Of a stretch of DNA of 64,000 nt, positions 12,586 through 22,700 are shown in pieces. The stretch is taken from assembly GCF_014905175.1 (NCBI RefSeq), contig NC_057793.1:16430173-16494172 (forward strand). Direction: 5' to 3'. The position numbers and the translations under genes are program-made. This DNA is from Aphidius gifuensis (lineage: Eukaryota; Arthropoda; Insecta; Hymenoptera; Braconidae). Position 1 is the first letter of the stretch; every line of letters starts with the position of its first letter. The notes below the pieces were generated by a model that was given only the letters and a program-made list of their open reading frames with translations, did not search any database and was not told where the DNA came from.

Positions 12586-13227
12586 TTAGAAATTAAATAA
12601 ATATATAAATATAAGCCATACTACGATATATTGATCTGTATTTTAAATTTAATTTAGCTATAATTTCAATTACATCTCAACACAATAACACATTCTGTAT
12701 ATATAATTTTTACTTGTAATATTATGTACTATGTAGAAATCGCTTATTGGTAATTTCAACCTGTATCCCTAAAATGGCCTCTCGCCGCTGGGAACTAATA
12801 CCTTAAATAAATAAATAAATAAATTTCCATCAGCTTCTATCAAACTAGATATAGTTCTAAGTTCTTCATCACTTATTGTTTCATTATTATTCATTTTCAT
12901 TTTTTTTGGAACATGACAATCTGTAGAATATTTTTTTGTTATATTTAAAAAATCACTACTGTCTTCGAAATGTTTTGTCACTTTATCATCTTCGTCAACA
13001 GCTTTTTTTGCTATTGTCATAGCCTCTTCAGAAATGACAATGGCTTGTCCATTTCCCTTTGTAAATGAAGATGAAGCCATGTTTATTTATTTATTATTAA
13101 TATAATTATAATAATATAATATTATATAATTATTAATAATTTATATAATATTCTTTTGATATAAACAAATATACATATATTATATGTATTCTTTTTTTTA
13201 TGTTGATATGTTTTTGTTTTTGTTTTT

Positions 13228-13492
13228 TTTTTGGTCGCCTCATTCGACATATACTGTATTATATAGTTAACTACGTAACTTATGTGGAATTGCAGTTAGT
13301 TCAATCGCGCCAAATGTGTTGCTCTCGGAGACACTCGTGTCTTGCCGATGTTTGGCCGCCTCCGCCAAACATCAGCAAGCCACTCGGTCTACTCGAGCGC
13401 AACATTTGGCACTCGTTGAACTAAACTGCAAACTCACAACTCGTTACGTATAATACTAATATATGTTATGAGTTTGAGAGGCGGCAAAGCGA
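13228..13492. repeat. Palindromic MITE of about 265 bp
   Basis: The left half from GTCGCCTCATTCGACATA to GATGTTTGGC is answered in inverse orientation by GCCAAACATC to TTGAGAGGCGGC. Shared internal words include TAACTACGTAAC, GTTAGTTCAA and CGCCAAATG. There is a short GC-rich centre (CGCCTCC). The structure is a near-complete inverted repeat without coding capacity. Confidence 0.7.
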
Positions 13493-13650
13493 CGTCACCA
13501 ATACAATTTAATAAATATTTTCGGTCTCTCCGTCATTTCTACGACACACATACACACCCAAACTCTCTTCGTCTAGTGTCACGGACACTCAGACATACAT
13601 ATTATAGACATATATTTTGATTATTTACTGTCTAATATTGTTACACGCTA

Positions 13651-13852
13651 CCCCAGGTAGAAAAATACGCGAAAATCGACGTCGGATTGACATTATATCG
13701 ACATAAGCTATCTCAGTAAATCAGGTCTACGGTCGATGCGACGTCGATATCGCCGTAAGATCGACATTGTGAAAAACCGAAAATATAAAAATACTCGCAT
13801 TTACCAGAGAATTGTAAGTGTTGAAAATTATAAATAATTGTATTACAATACC
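13651..13852. repeat. Repeat family B, copy 1, first segment
   Basis: The block beginning CCCCAGGTAGAAAAATACGC and containing GCGACGTCGATATCGCC matches 27906-28110 in the same orientation. Copy 1 is split in three: this segment, 14459-14559 and 26779 to about 26870, separated by a MITE and by the Polinton. The uninterrupted copy at 27906-28248 shows the pre-insertion arrangement. Confidence 0.7.
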
Positions 13853-14449
13853 CATGGTAGAAATACTACAGGTATGGCAGTGCGCAGCCTGGTTTGGCCG
13901 CTGTGAATCGACCAGTCAAAAGATCGCCTTCTCGCCACAAAAATGGAAGACTTTATGCGCGCGCGATACAAATTTGTTAAAAAAAATTTTCAAGTTTTTT
14001 TTAAATTTTTCAAAAGTTATCATATTTATTCAACTAGATTTGGTATATTTTATAATGATTCACATACATCAAAAATAAAAATCAATTATTTATATTAAAT
14101 AAATAAATCCAAGTATAATAAATACAACACAACCTCCATTGTTTGTGGCATAAAAAAAACAACAATATTGAAAATATTATAATTTATTTGTTAAACTGTC
14201 TTGGTTTTTTTATTTTTCTGATTTTTTATAAACATGCTCCGCATATATTTATTAGTATTTACAACAATATAAAAAATAGTTGTCAAAACAGTATGTTAGA
14301 GAGAGAGGCTCTTATAATAGAAATTGCGTGTTAGAAAGAAAAGCAAAACAGCTCGATGGCGCGTTGTTGATTGGTTGAAAAAATAAGGCTGCGCAGAACG
14401 CGACGAAAAAAGCATGGACTACTGCCATACCTGTAGTACTTCTACCATG
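13853..14449. mobile_element. 597-bp MITE with perfect 9-bp target duplication
   Basis: The inverted ends are CATGGTAGAAATACTACAGG at the left and, read inverted, CATGGTAGAAGTACTACAGG at the right, followed by TATGGCAGT on both sides. The flanks are the identical 9-mer TACAATACC at 13844-13852 and 14450-14458. A 9-bp duplication is characteristic of MULE transposons; the decayed MULE at 2820-4080 is a possible relative, though its ends were not compared. The element interrupts repeat B copy 1. ORFs inside are not convincing. Confidence 0.85.
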
Positions 14450-14559
14450 TACAATACCCTTATTGGTATCATTCTTTCTTTCCTTGATAACATTTGTTTA
14501 ATTTGTTGTTTTTAATTTTTTTTATCAAAATGTCATAAAAGATTATAGTACTTATATAG

Positions 14560-14773
14560 GGCCGGTTCTAGATATAGACGAGGGGGTGAAGGGGGCAGGG
14601 GACGGGAACGGGGGGGTCAAGGGGACAGAATTCTCGAAACTTCTAAATGACGTCATCGAACATTCTGGAAAGTTCTAGAACTGATGACGTCATCGATCTT
14701 TCTGGAAAGTTCTAGAACTTTCTAGAATTGATGACGTCATCGATTTTTCTAAAATATTCCCTGATGACGTCAC
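14560..14773 (+). repeat. Polinton left terminal inverted repeat
   Basis: This is the inverse of 26439-26778. After a G-rich stretch (GGGGACGGGAACGGGGGG) come units that alternate TGACGTCA (14648, 14685, 14732, 14765) with contiguous nTTCn/nGAAn pentamers. Perfect pentamer runs are 14657-14681 (five) and 14699-14728 (six). It is shorter than the right repeat because it has fewer copies of a 47-bp internal unit. Confidence 0.9.
14657..14728. promoter_or_regulatory. Heat-shock-element-like pentamer arrays, left TIR
   Basis: Two runs of inverted pentamers fit the heat shock factor consensus without mismatch: five units at 14657-14681 and six at 14699-14728, separated by a TGACGTCA (CRE/ATF) palindrome. 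Three contiguous pentamers are normally enough for an HSF trimer. Function is inferred from sequence only. Confidence 0.6.
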
Positions 14774-15164
14774 TTCCATGGTCTAATTTGGCAAGATGGT
14801 GATGTACCATACAAAAAAATACATCAGAAATTTAACCAAATCTTGGATTCAGCAGAATACATATATGTTAAGGGATATGAGAGGAAAAAATGGTTAGAAA
14901 AAATAATCAATTATTCCAAACCAGTCGTTGACCTGTATGATATGGGTTGTCCAGCTTTAAAAAATTCGAAAATATTTCCCCGTAAAAAACATAAATATAT
15001 GAATAATATCATCAACGCACACTGTGCTAAGAAAAATGTTTTACACTTGAAACAATGGCTTACGGCAAAGTAAGTATATATTGAGAAATAATATTTTAAA
15101 GAAAAAAAATATTCTATTCGATTTATAATCTAATTTTATTCCTTTCAGATTGATGGAAAAGTAA
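14774..15164 (+). pseudogene. 3' end of an uncharacterised spliced gene, captured next to the Polinton terminus
   Basis: An open frame runs without a start codon from 14774 (FHGLIWQDGDVPYKKIHQK) through YVKGYERKKWLEKII and a Cys/His motif (NAHCAKKNVLHLKQWL). The donor AAA|GTAAGT follows 15069 and the acceptor TTTCAG precedes 15149; the last exon supplies a few codons and TAA at 15162-15164. The YVKG..K..WL and H(C)A..N motifs occur in uncharacterised arthropod transposon-associated proteins; I cannot assign a function. The first 60 bases are nearly identical to 29287-29346 just upstream of the Helitron ORF. Its 3' end runs into the truncated protease gene on the other strand, which suggests insertion or deletion joined foreign DNA here. 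Confidence 0.5.
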
Positions 15165-15390
15165 AACAAATGACTTTATTATTTCTTTTCTTATATGCTA
15201 CCCAGTGAGTACCAGAGCCATCTTTGTCATCAAGATTTATAATGGCTGATCCATATTTCCATGGTTTAGTAGTTGGTAAATTATTTCTCATGAAAACTCC
15301 TCTAAAGTATGGAATATTCAGCTTTAGCATATTTTATAAGATCGATATTTGTGAGTGCTCGATGAGATAGCTTTACATGTTTTTTGCCGG
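15145..15390 (-). pseudogene. Polinton adenovirus-like cysteine protease (PRO), truncated
   Basis: The N-terminal words RALTNIDLIKYA sit in one frame near 15370; a one-base frameshift then leads to PYFRGVFMRNNLP and the hallmark DDKDGSGTHWVAYKKR. The GxHWVAY block contains the catalytic His of adenovirus-type (C5-like) proteases that process virion proteins in Polintons. The downstream catalytic Cys/Gln half is missing: the frame ends at 15145 after about 80 of the 130 or more residues expected. The start overlaps the end of the PLA2-domain gene on the same strand, a compact arrangement usual in these elements. Confidence 0.75.
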
Positions 15391-16014
15391 TTTTAAAAAT
15401 AAACTCATTCCTTTTTTATGTGGCTGAAGATATAAGCCTTTACCCAATGCGATTTCTTCCATTTTTGTATTGTGACGTTTATTTTCTTCAAATTGACCAG
15501 CAAAACGTGGCATTATAAATGGTAAAAAATCACCTATTTTTGAAGGTAATGGTAAAATACGTGGCATTCGTATTTTTTCTCGTCCTCCGGCTTTTCTTAC
15601 AGCATCACGTGCACATTCAAGCGCACACTTTATAGGATTTCCACCTGGTTTAATGAATTCTTTCGATATCTTCATAATTTTTTTGAATGATGTTTTTTTT
15701 CCTGTTTTTTTAGGTTTTCTTTTTAGACCCATACCCAAATTTAATTTAGCTTTCATTGTATTAGCTATACTCCAAGCAGCTGTTTTTTCACCTATGGAAG
15801 AATCTCTTGCAGTCACACGTTTCCAAGCTCTCTCAGCAAGGTCTCGATCAGCTTGATTTCTTTCACTGATATTGTTTTGATTCTTAGAATAAGCAATATC
15901 GTGCTGTTTACAAGCAGCGTCTAATGGATTTATACCAGAATCACCTCGAGCAAACCTTTTTGATAATTTAGTACCTGGTCCACAGAATTGATAACCCGGA
16001 AATGTGAAGTTCAA
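15373..16014 (-). CDS. Polinton PLA2-domain protein (parvovirus VP1-like phospholipase A2 motif)
   Basis: The 213-residue protein opens MNFTFPGYQFCGPGTKLSKR with the glycine-rich Ca-binding loop, followed at about residues 26-42 by GINPLDAACKQHDIAYSK, holding the HD catalytic pair of phospholipase A2. The middle is basic (KRKPKKTGKK, residues about 98-110), suggesting nucleic-acid binding or nuclear localisation. The C-terminal half has PRILPLPSKIGDFLPFIMPR. Such domains are known in parvovirus capsid proteins and in Polinton-like and adintovirus virion proteins, where they are thought to help membrane passage. The frame is uninterrupted, the best preserved gene in the element. It is followed by the protease on the same strand and lies divergent from the ATPase. 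The domain call is firm, the virion role inferred. Confidence 0.8.
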   Translation of the reverse strand: MNFTFPGYQFCGPGTKLSKRFARGDSGINPLDAACKQHDIAYSKNQNNISERNQADRDLAERAWKRVTARDSSIGEKTAAWSIANTMKAKLNLGMGLKRKPKKTGKKTSFKKIMKISKEFIKPGGNPIKCALECARDAVRKAGGREKIRMPRILPLPSKIGDFLPFIMPRFAGQFEENKRHNTKMEEIALGKGLYLQPHKKGMSLFLKPAKNM

Positions 16015-16110
16015 CAGGTAGTTTATTGATTAAAGTATTTATGAGATCTTTACCAGTTTTTTTCTGATGTCTGTATACAATCATTGCGTTTTCAAGACTG
16101 AAGTCATGGC

Positions 16111-16145
16111 TATAAAAACCTCGTGTTTATAGGAAAATAGTCAGT
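16111..16145 (+). promoter_or_regulatory. Core promoter of the Polinton ATPase gene
   Basis: TATAAAAA begins at 16111 and an arthropod initiator TCAGT lies at 16141-16145, about 30 bp downstream, directly before the ATG at 16153. Similar TCAGT elements precede the next two genes (16890, 17568). Confidence 0.6.
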
Positions 16146-16152
16146 CGTGAAC

Positions 16153-16878
16153 ATGGAGTTTGCTGAGCAGAATGTAAAATTACCAGTGGTTTATTTTGAT
16201 GGCGTTGTTCAACAAAGTTCAAGTAAAAAAAAAAATCAAAAATGACATGGGAAACTTTTACCTAACAGTGTACGAAGAATTTTCTGTGGTCCCTCAAACT
16301 GTGGTAAAACAAATGCTCTTTTAGCTATAATTACTCATCCAAATGGGTTACGTTTTGAAAATGTATATGTTTATTCAAAATCTTTAAATCAACCGAAGTA
16401 TCAGTTCCTAGAGAAATTACTCGAATCTACGAAATGTATCGGCTATTATCCATTTAATGAAAACAAAAGTGTTATTGAACCTCAAGCAGCTCATCCAAAT
16501 TCAATAATGATTTTCGATGATGTTATGTGTGAAAAACAAAATAATATTAGAGCTTTTTTTTGTATGGGACGTCATCAAAATGTTGATTGTTTTTATCTTT
16601 TTCAAGCTTATGCACGTATACCAAAACATTTAGTGCGTGATAATGCAAACTTTCTTGTACTTTTTCGACAAGACGAGATGAATTTAAAACATATTTATAA
16701 TGATCACGTTAATACTGACATGTCGTATACTCAATTCCGAAATTTATGTTTAGCTTGTTGGGATAATAATAAACATGGATTCGTTGTTATCGATAAAGAC
16801 AGTGATATTAACGATGGACGATATCGTAAAGGATATGACTGTTTTGTGATTATAAATACAAAAGAACTTTTAAAATAA
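16153..16878 (+). pseudogene. Polinton A32-type DNA-packaging ATPase
   Basis: The frame starts MEFAEQNVKLPVVYFDGVV, hits an in-frame TGA at 16243, and continues in the same frame with the Walker A motif FCGPSNCGKTNALL at about 16284-16325 and Walker B NSIMIFDDVMCEKQNNIRAF at 16498-16557. The segment FRQDEMNLKHIYNDHV and the C-terminal GRYRKGYDCFVIINTKELLK fit the FtsK/HerA-like packaging ATPases of Polintons and poxvirus A32. It would pump DNA into capsids. Apart from the single stop, length (about 240 aa) and motifs look complete. An A-run precedes the stop, so compensating indels are an alternative explanation. Confidence 0.8.
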
Positions 16879-16912
16879 AAAATAGTTATTCAGTGAGTGT
16901 GAATGCATCAAC

Positions 16913-17541
16913 ATGACAAGTAGGATGTTTGATGAAGAAAAAAATGTTCTTTACCAGATCACAAAAGCTAGCGATGCAATACGACGTAAACATAAAATGT
17001 TGAAGATAGGACAAGAGGCTTCTGATAAATATGCAAGTGATATATTTGAGCCTATTGTAACACCCTTAGAAAAATTGTTAGAAAAACACCCTTAAAAAAA
17101 ATAACCGAATCTTCGTTGGAGATGGAATTTTATCAAGAGACACCAGGCTTATCGGAACTTCTTTTCAATTACAAAGTTGATGACTCATTAATAATTAATG
17201 ATGATATAAATAATTTCATAAAAATTATTAAATCAACGAATGCTCAGTATAGATATTTTAAACCTAATGGTGGACTGAGAAAAGAAACAACTGCTAAGTA
17301 TGAAAAATATATTTTACCATTTATGGAATCTCCAACGAAAACTGGTACATCGTTACCTCATTCTAAAGTTACAAACAAAACTAACAGATTTAGTTTATTG
17401 ATTACGTTTATTAGGATGATCCTAACGAGCTTGTTGATCGTCTCCGATTAATATTATCATCTCAAGCAGCTAGTAATCCAGACCATACTAATGAAATAAT
17501 TTCAATAATTGAAGAATTGAGAGAAGCTGGAATCATCTATT
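16913..17541 (+). pseudogene. Polinton conserved accessory protein (virion-like), broken
   Basis: Pieces at 16913-17095 (TSRMFDEEKNVLYQITKASD, helical and charged), 17116 to about 17420 (ETPGLSELLFNYK, then TNAQYRYFKPNGG) and 17419-17541 in another frame (DDPNELVDRLRLILSS ending EELREAGIIY and TAA) form one gene by order and spacing. This protein recurs in insect Polintons beside the ATPase and is thought to be structural; I cannot name a domain. A stop at 17093 and a frameshift near 17420 break it. A TCAGT initiator at 16890-16894 precedes the start ATG by about 20 bp. Confidence 0.6.
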
Positions 17542-17590
17542 AATTTATATACATCTGTGGCTTAAGCTCAGTTGCTCATCAGCTGTCAAG

Positions 17591-18700
17591 ATGAGTATAG
17601 ATATTTTTGGTCGACAATCAAAAAATAAAAATTCAATACAAAGTGTTCGAGGTCCACCAGGAGATGGTTTTAAACGAACATTAGATGGACAATATGATAT
17701 AAATAATACACGATTATGCAATATTGCTGATGCATTAGAATTTGTTTTGTCGTGACTAAGTTAATATTCACCACATAGTTCATGGGGGTTTAAATGAATC
17801 TTGTTGACACAATCAATAATTAATTAGTTAGAATTTATTCATGAAATATTAAAACATTAATTCAAATGTCAAATTTACCACTCAAATGCAAGAGATTTCT
17901 TATTCAGTTGCAAGTTAAATTATAGACGAATCTATCAGGCAGTGAAACTGCTACAACTGAATCAGCCCTTTCGGGTTGTTATGTCTTACTCGAGCTCGAG
18001 AAAAAGACTGACTTGATTCCTCTTTGGTGAGGGAAATCTATGGACCTCTGGGCTGGTGGCAAGTTGACCTTAAGAAAATACAAAGAAAATTCTACATGTT
18101 TGCAAACAGTCCAGGGGTCCATCAAATAGTTGGGTGAGCGCTCATCCCTGTAGAAATTCATCTACCAATTAGTTAAGGGTACAAGGCGTCAGCTGAACGT
18201 CAGCCTTGGTTAAGGTTTTTAGAAATCTCTTGTATAAAAGTTCAAACGATGACATGTACATTTAGTTACTTTCGACGAAACAGAATTAAATGATGCAGCT
18301 TCTGTTAGAACTACCAAGGCAATAGTAAAAGAAGAAACACAAATTTTATATCAATTAACCACAATTACGGGATGATGTTGATAATAATAATATAATAGCC
18401 AACTCCCTCCAATCTCAAATTCAAGAGTTTATTAAGAATTATCGTCTTGAATTTGAAACAGCTAAAAGTCTTTCACTTCAAAATATAGAATCCAATCGAA
18501 CATTAGATTCCAGACTGAATTCATTAAATGGAGCTTTTGAAAATTTCAAAATAAATACTGAAAAATCACTCAACACATTGAGCACTGAAATCGAAAATTT
18601 AGAAATTAAAATAATAAAGAAACCGGAAATCTTGGATAGTCATATCAGAATACTCGAAAATCGTTTGAATGGATCATCAAAAAGCAGCAGTTGCTCATGA
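17591..18700 (+). pseudogene. Polinton coiled-coil accessory gene interrupted by a 540-bp insertion
   Basis: The gene starts at 17591 with MSIDIFGRQSK, a short collagen-like RGPPGDGFKR and DGQYDINNTRLCNIAD, a head conserved among insect Polintons. It is cut at 17742 by an inserted element (17743-18282). Beyond it, coding resumes with NDAASVRTTKAI, breaks at a stop near 18375, and continues in a long helical region (18395-18700) rich in Leu/Glu/Asn heptads such as LDSRLNSLNGAFENFKI. The shape, a globular head with a coiled-coil stalk, resembles a fibre or tail protein, but that is inference. TCAGT at 17568-17572 precedes it. The integrase overlaps its end. Confidence 0.6.
17743..18282. mobile_element. 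540-bp solo LTR or short TIR element inside the Polinton
   Basis: The element begins TGTTTTGTCG and ends CGACGAAACA, so it has TG...CA ends with a longer inverted match, and is flanked by the 5-bp duplication GAATT (17738-17742 and 18283-18287). TATAAAAG at 18233 could be an LTR promoter. A solo LTR fits best; a small TIR transposon with 5-bp duplication is possible because the inverted match extends to about 20 bases. The 60-aa minus ORF inside is not convincing. Confidence 0.65.
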
Positions 18701-19576
18701 GCTACACAGTCTTGCTCGAAGAAATTATACGGGTCGTCATGTTGATATTAGAGGATTGGATGAAACTTGGCAGGCGGATCTTGTTGATATGCAAGCATCT
18801 GTTAATCGCAACTATAAATATTTGCTCACAATTATTGATGTATTTTCGAAATTTGCATGGGCTATAACAATGAAATCAAAAACTGGAAAAGATGTAACAG
18901 CAGCCATAAAATCTGTTTTAGAAAAAGAACGAATTCTAAAAAATTTATATGTCGATCAAGGAAAAGAATTTTACAACAAGGAATTTGAAGCTCTCATGCG
19001 AAAATATAAAATAAACATGTATTCAACATATAGTAATCTCAAAGCATCAATTGTCGAACGTTTCAATAGAACACTAAGGAATAAAATGTGGGAAAAATTT
19101 ACTTATCAAGGATCCTACAAGTGGTTAGAAATTTTAGCACATCTGCTTGAAAATTATAATAATTCAACACATAGAACAATAAAAATGAAATCACTTAATG
19201 TTAATCAAACAAATGAGAAATCTCTATTAGAAAATATTTATAAAAATTTTCAAGTGAAACAACATATCAAAAATAAATTTAAAGTTCGTATTAGTAAATA
19301 TAAAAGTGTTTTTGAAAAAGTTATACACCAAACTTTACAACGGAAGTTTTTACAATCAAGGAAGTGAAAAATACGGATCCAGTCACATATAAACTCATCG
19401 ATTATGAAGACCATCCAATTGAAGGAGGATTCTATGAAGAAGAATTAACAAAAGTTAAATATCCTGATATTTATTTGATTGAAAAGATAGTGAAAAAACG
19501 TGGCGATAAATTGTATGTGAAATGGTTAGGATTTGATGACACACACAATAGTTAGATAGATAAATCAGACCTGTAG
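18669..19576 (+). pseudogene. Polinton retroviral-type integrase with C-terminal chromodomain
   Basis: The core carries the DDE triad: first Asp in ETWQADLVDMQ near 18775, second in LYVDQGKEFYN near 18955, Glu in SIVERFNRTLRNKMWE near 19052. HVDIRGLDETWQ just before the core is a typical Polinton lead-in. A one-base deletion near 19320 shifts the frame; the second part (19364 on) has NTDPVTYKLIDYEDHPI, the SH3-like linker, and then the chromodomain LIEKIVKKRGDKLYVKWLGF. A TAG at 19553 replaces the Trp usually found after HNS, and reading resumes to a TAG at 19574. The chromodomain could tether insertion to modified histones. Catalytic residues are intact but the ORF is not. Confidence 0.85.
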
Positions 19577-19784
19577 AAAAAAAAAATGTATAATAATATC
19601 TGAATGAATAAATAAAACTTGTAAAAATATCTTTATTATCTTTTTATTTAATAACCCCATGGTACAGTATCCGTTGTATCTGGTAACAATTGTCTCTTAT
19701 CATCTAACCAAATTAAAGCTATTTTCTTTTGTGCTATTGTATTGACTTTATGTATCTTACTTCTAATCAAATATTGAGTTTTTG
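19577..19784. other. Convergent gap between integrase and DNA polymerase
   Basis: AATAAA-type signals occur near 19607 (AATAAATAAAAC) for the plus-strand gene. No ORF of note. The spacer is consistent with convergent 3' ends. Confidence 0.4.
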
Positions 19785-22700
19785 TTAATAATGATCGAAA
19801 AGACAATTTTTATAATCCTCGAAAGTGATTTTTTTTAAAGTTGCACTTTTAACACCTTTGGCTTTTTTAGTATCTTTTTCTTCTCCAAGAACAGGAAATG
19901 TATAAAGTTTAGCTCTCAAACCAATAAACTCAATTATAATTTTTCCACAGCTTTCATTTTTCATAAGTCCAAGTACTTTTTTATTTACACAAGGCATTCC
20001 AAAAATATTGTCTTCAGAATAATCAGAAGTATCAAATTTTTCTAAACTTTTTTTCATTTCTTCATAAATATTAAAATTAAAATTATATACTAAACTATCT
20101 GTATCATGATACATTAATTTTGCATTATTACCGAATTTATATTTAATGTAATTATAATGAAAATCATAAAGACATGTTTTTGATATATCAAGTATAGAAA
20201 ATTCTACGTAAACGGGTTTATTAAAATTAATTTTTGTTCGATTCATTTCAATAATTACAATATCTTCTCCAAATACTGTGAGACTATGAAAATTCGGTTG
20301 GTGAATATAATATTTAGCACCATATATGTTGTCCCATTTGGTAACCATTTTAACATCTTTCTGTTTTCTCACATTTTCAATACATTTTCCATATACAGCG
20401 TTATTGAGAAGTTTGTAATAATTTTTTTCAAATTGAGTTGTTGCCTCTTGTCTTTTTTTTGTATTTAAATCTATGTATTTCTTTAGCCAAGGTGATTGTT
20501 TGAATTTAAGAACTCGATGAATGTTCAATAATTTCATTCCTAGTTTTAGATATTGTTTGAGATTTGTATAGTGAATAATGTATTTTTGTTTTGGAAAAAA
20601 TGTCGTCATGAGTTTGCATTGTTTGGAATTGGGTGGTATTCTATGTTCTGGACATAATGGAAGATCTTTATGAAGTTCGTGAAGCTCTTGAGGATATTCC
20701 AAGTCTACTTCATAAATATAGCCTGTAGAAGAGTCGTCAGGTGTTGATAAAATGTCTTCTACAAACCATTGATTATTATCCCATTCAAAGCTACCATATG
20801 GAAGATGTTGTGACATTGCCATTCCATATAAGTTGTTGACATCAAAGTACATGAGGTATGAATCCTCTCTGGTTGAATCATACTCATTACCCATGTATTG
20901 ATTGTTGGCTTTTGCATATCTGTTAGAGCACACAGCTACTCCACCTCGTATTCCTTTTTCAATGAATAAAAGTTGTTCAACATCTGTTAATAGTTCCAAC
21001 ACTATACCAGTACATTTCAGCATACAATCCCATGAAAATCCAGGTATTGTGTAATAATGAAGTGGATCCAAGTTATATGATGACGAACAATTTTTACGGA
21101 AATTTTCGAAAATATCAGCCAATAACAAAGCATCGGTAGCTAAATAAAGATCTGAGTAGCCACCAAGTGTTTTAATTCCAAATTTATTCCAAACTATTTG
21201 AGCATGTTCATAATCATCATTTGAAATGTTACTATTGTTCAATCTTGAATAAAATTTCTCAATCGGAGGTAATTTTGTATCTTCCAGTCTTTCCCAGTTG
21301 CTCATGTATTTATATGGGAATACTCCTTTTCTTTTTAATAATTGAAATTTTTCTGGATCTTCACAATAATGTCTGGCGATTTTTTTATTGCAATCAGCTA
21401 AGTTGTAGAAAGTTTATCAAGACTAGTTGCCATGAATCTGTACGAGTCGATGAATCTTAAATTTACTAGTCGGCTACCACTTTTATTTAAACATGGATAC
21501 TTGACTTCTTTTGTAAATGATATATATTTTTCTTTATTAATCGGAAAATTCTAATTAAACCTTCGAAAATGTTTGCTAGAGGTTTCAAAAAGGAATGTGA
21601 ATCATAACCTGAGAGATTATGAAACACTACCGGTATTGTGTGTGAATCTGTATAGTTAACATTACATCCAGGATGAGCTGCTCCACGATAATGACCTGTG
21701 AAATGGCAGTGATCATAATGTTTAATGTCTGTAGGATTGAATTCTTTTTCACAAATATGACATCTTTTAGCTGATTGAAAATCTATGATTTGATCTTGAG
21801 TAAGAGGCTCCATTGGCACTGGATTATCTCGAATATTATTCACTTGTTGAGTTCTCTTTTGAAGTTCTTTGATAAACCATTCTATACAATCAGGACCACG
21901 ACGAGTCATAAATTCTGACAGAAAATTATCATGTGTACAGTGGAAATAATATGCAGCACTGTATGGTACATGAATATCTGTTTCATTTTTTCCAGGTTCT
22001 AAAATACATTCAAGATCTGCATAGATGACAAATGGTGCTGGCTCTCTGAATCGGTGATTTTTAAATTTCAATATATTTTCACCTCCTTCAGGTGAAATCA
22101 TTCTCACTTTATTATTATTTTCACAGTCAGTTAAATGTTTTTCATATGAATTTTGAATTTTAAAATGACAGAGACAACGATCACATAACCACTTTTTATG
22201 ATTATTTTTTGAAATTTGTGAACTGACAAGTCGTGATAAATTTTGTATATATGCAAAGTGAAATATTGGTTCGTCAATGGATAATCCACTATTTATAATA
22301 AGTAAATGGATTGTAGGTTTTGATGATTCATGTTTACTTAAATACACTGGTGCTATTTTACATTTTTTATTATCATCAATACTGTAAATGTTCATTGACA
22401 GATCATTCATAAGCTCAAATTTTGAAATGTCACGTAACATTATTGGAAAATTTATCCCATCATAATTTAAAACATGACGAAAATCAGGATATGATGTAAT
22501 GCAACAACTGTTTGATTTAGCTGGATACAAAGCTGCTGTGACAGCATACAAAAAACAGTACTCATCGTTATTTTTTATGGTTCATAACGATTAATATTGA
22601 TCATCAAATTAATAATTGCTCGTAATTTCCAACCAGAATCCTTTTCTTGAAAATCTTCGATTTTTGTTAGAAATTTATTTGTTAAATTATTATCGAACCA

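Larger units (their letters stand above)
9568..12823 (+). mobile_element. 5'-truncated non-LTR retrotransposon (Jockey/CR1-like group)
   Basis: An endonuclease domain is followed by a reverse transcriptase, then about 220 bases of 3' untranslated sequence and a (TAAA)n tail at 12804-12823. The open frame is already running at 9568 without a start codon or 5' UTR, so the 5' end is truncated, as is usual for target-primed reverse transcription. It has landed in the minus-strand gene described at 9055-13080. Clade assignment within the APE-type elements was made by eye only. Confidence 0.85.
9055..13080 (-). pseudogene. Unidentified host-like gene split by a non-LTR retrotransposon
   Basis: Three coding pieces lie on the minus strand. 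The first exon, 13080 down to about 12824, starts MASSSFTKGNGQAIVIS and ends ...ISSLIEADG exactly where the retrotransposon's TAAA tail begins. After the retrotransposon, an exon at 9502-9406 (YEQETMRTVRR to SSFVKSEP) is flanked by an AG acceptor (ATTATTAG) and a GT donor (GTTAAC). An intron at 9405-9330 ends in GTGTAG, and the last exon runs 9329-9055 with the phase kept (NLFNWSPEKKPAGYIKNIIK, then a Thr-rich tail and TGA). Preserved phase and splice sites suggest a genuine gene. I do not recognise the family. The join of first and later exons into one gene is inference; no donor is visible after the first exon, so the insertion probably inactivated this copy. Confidence 0.5.
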
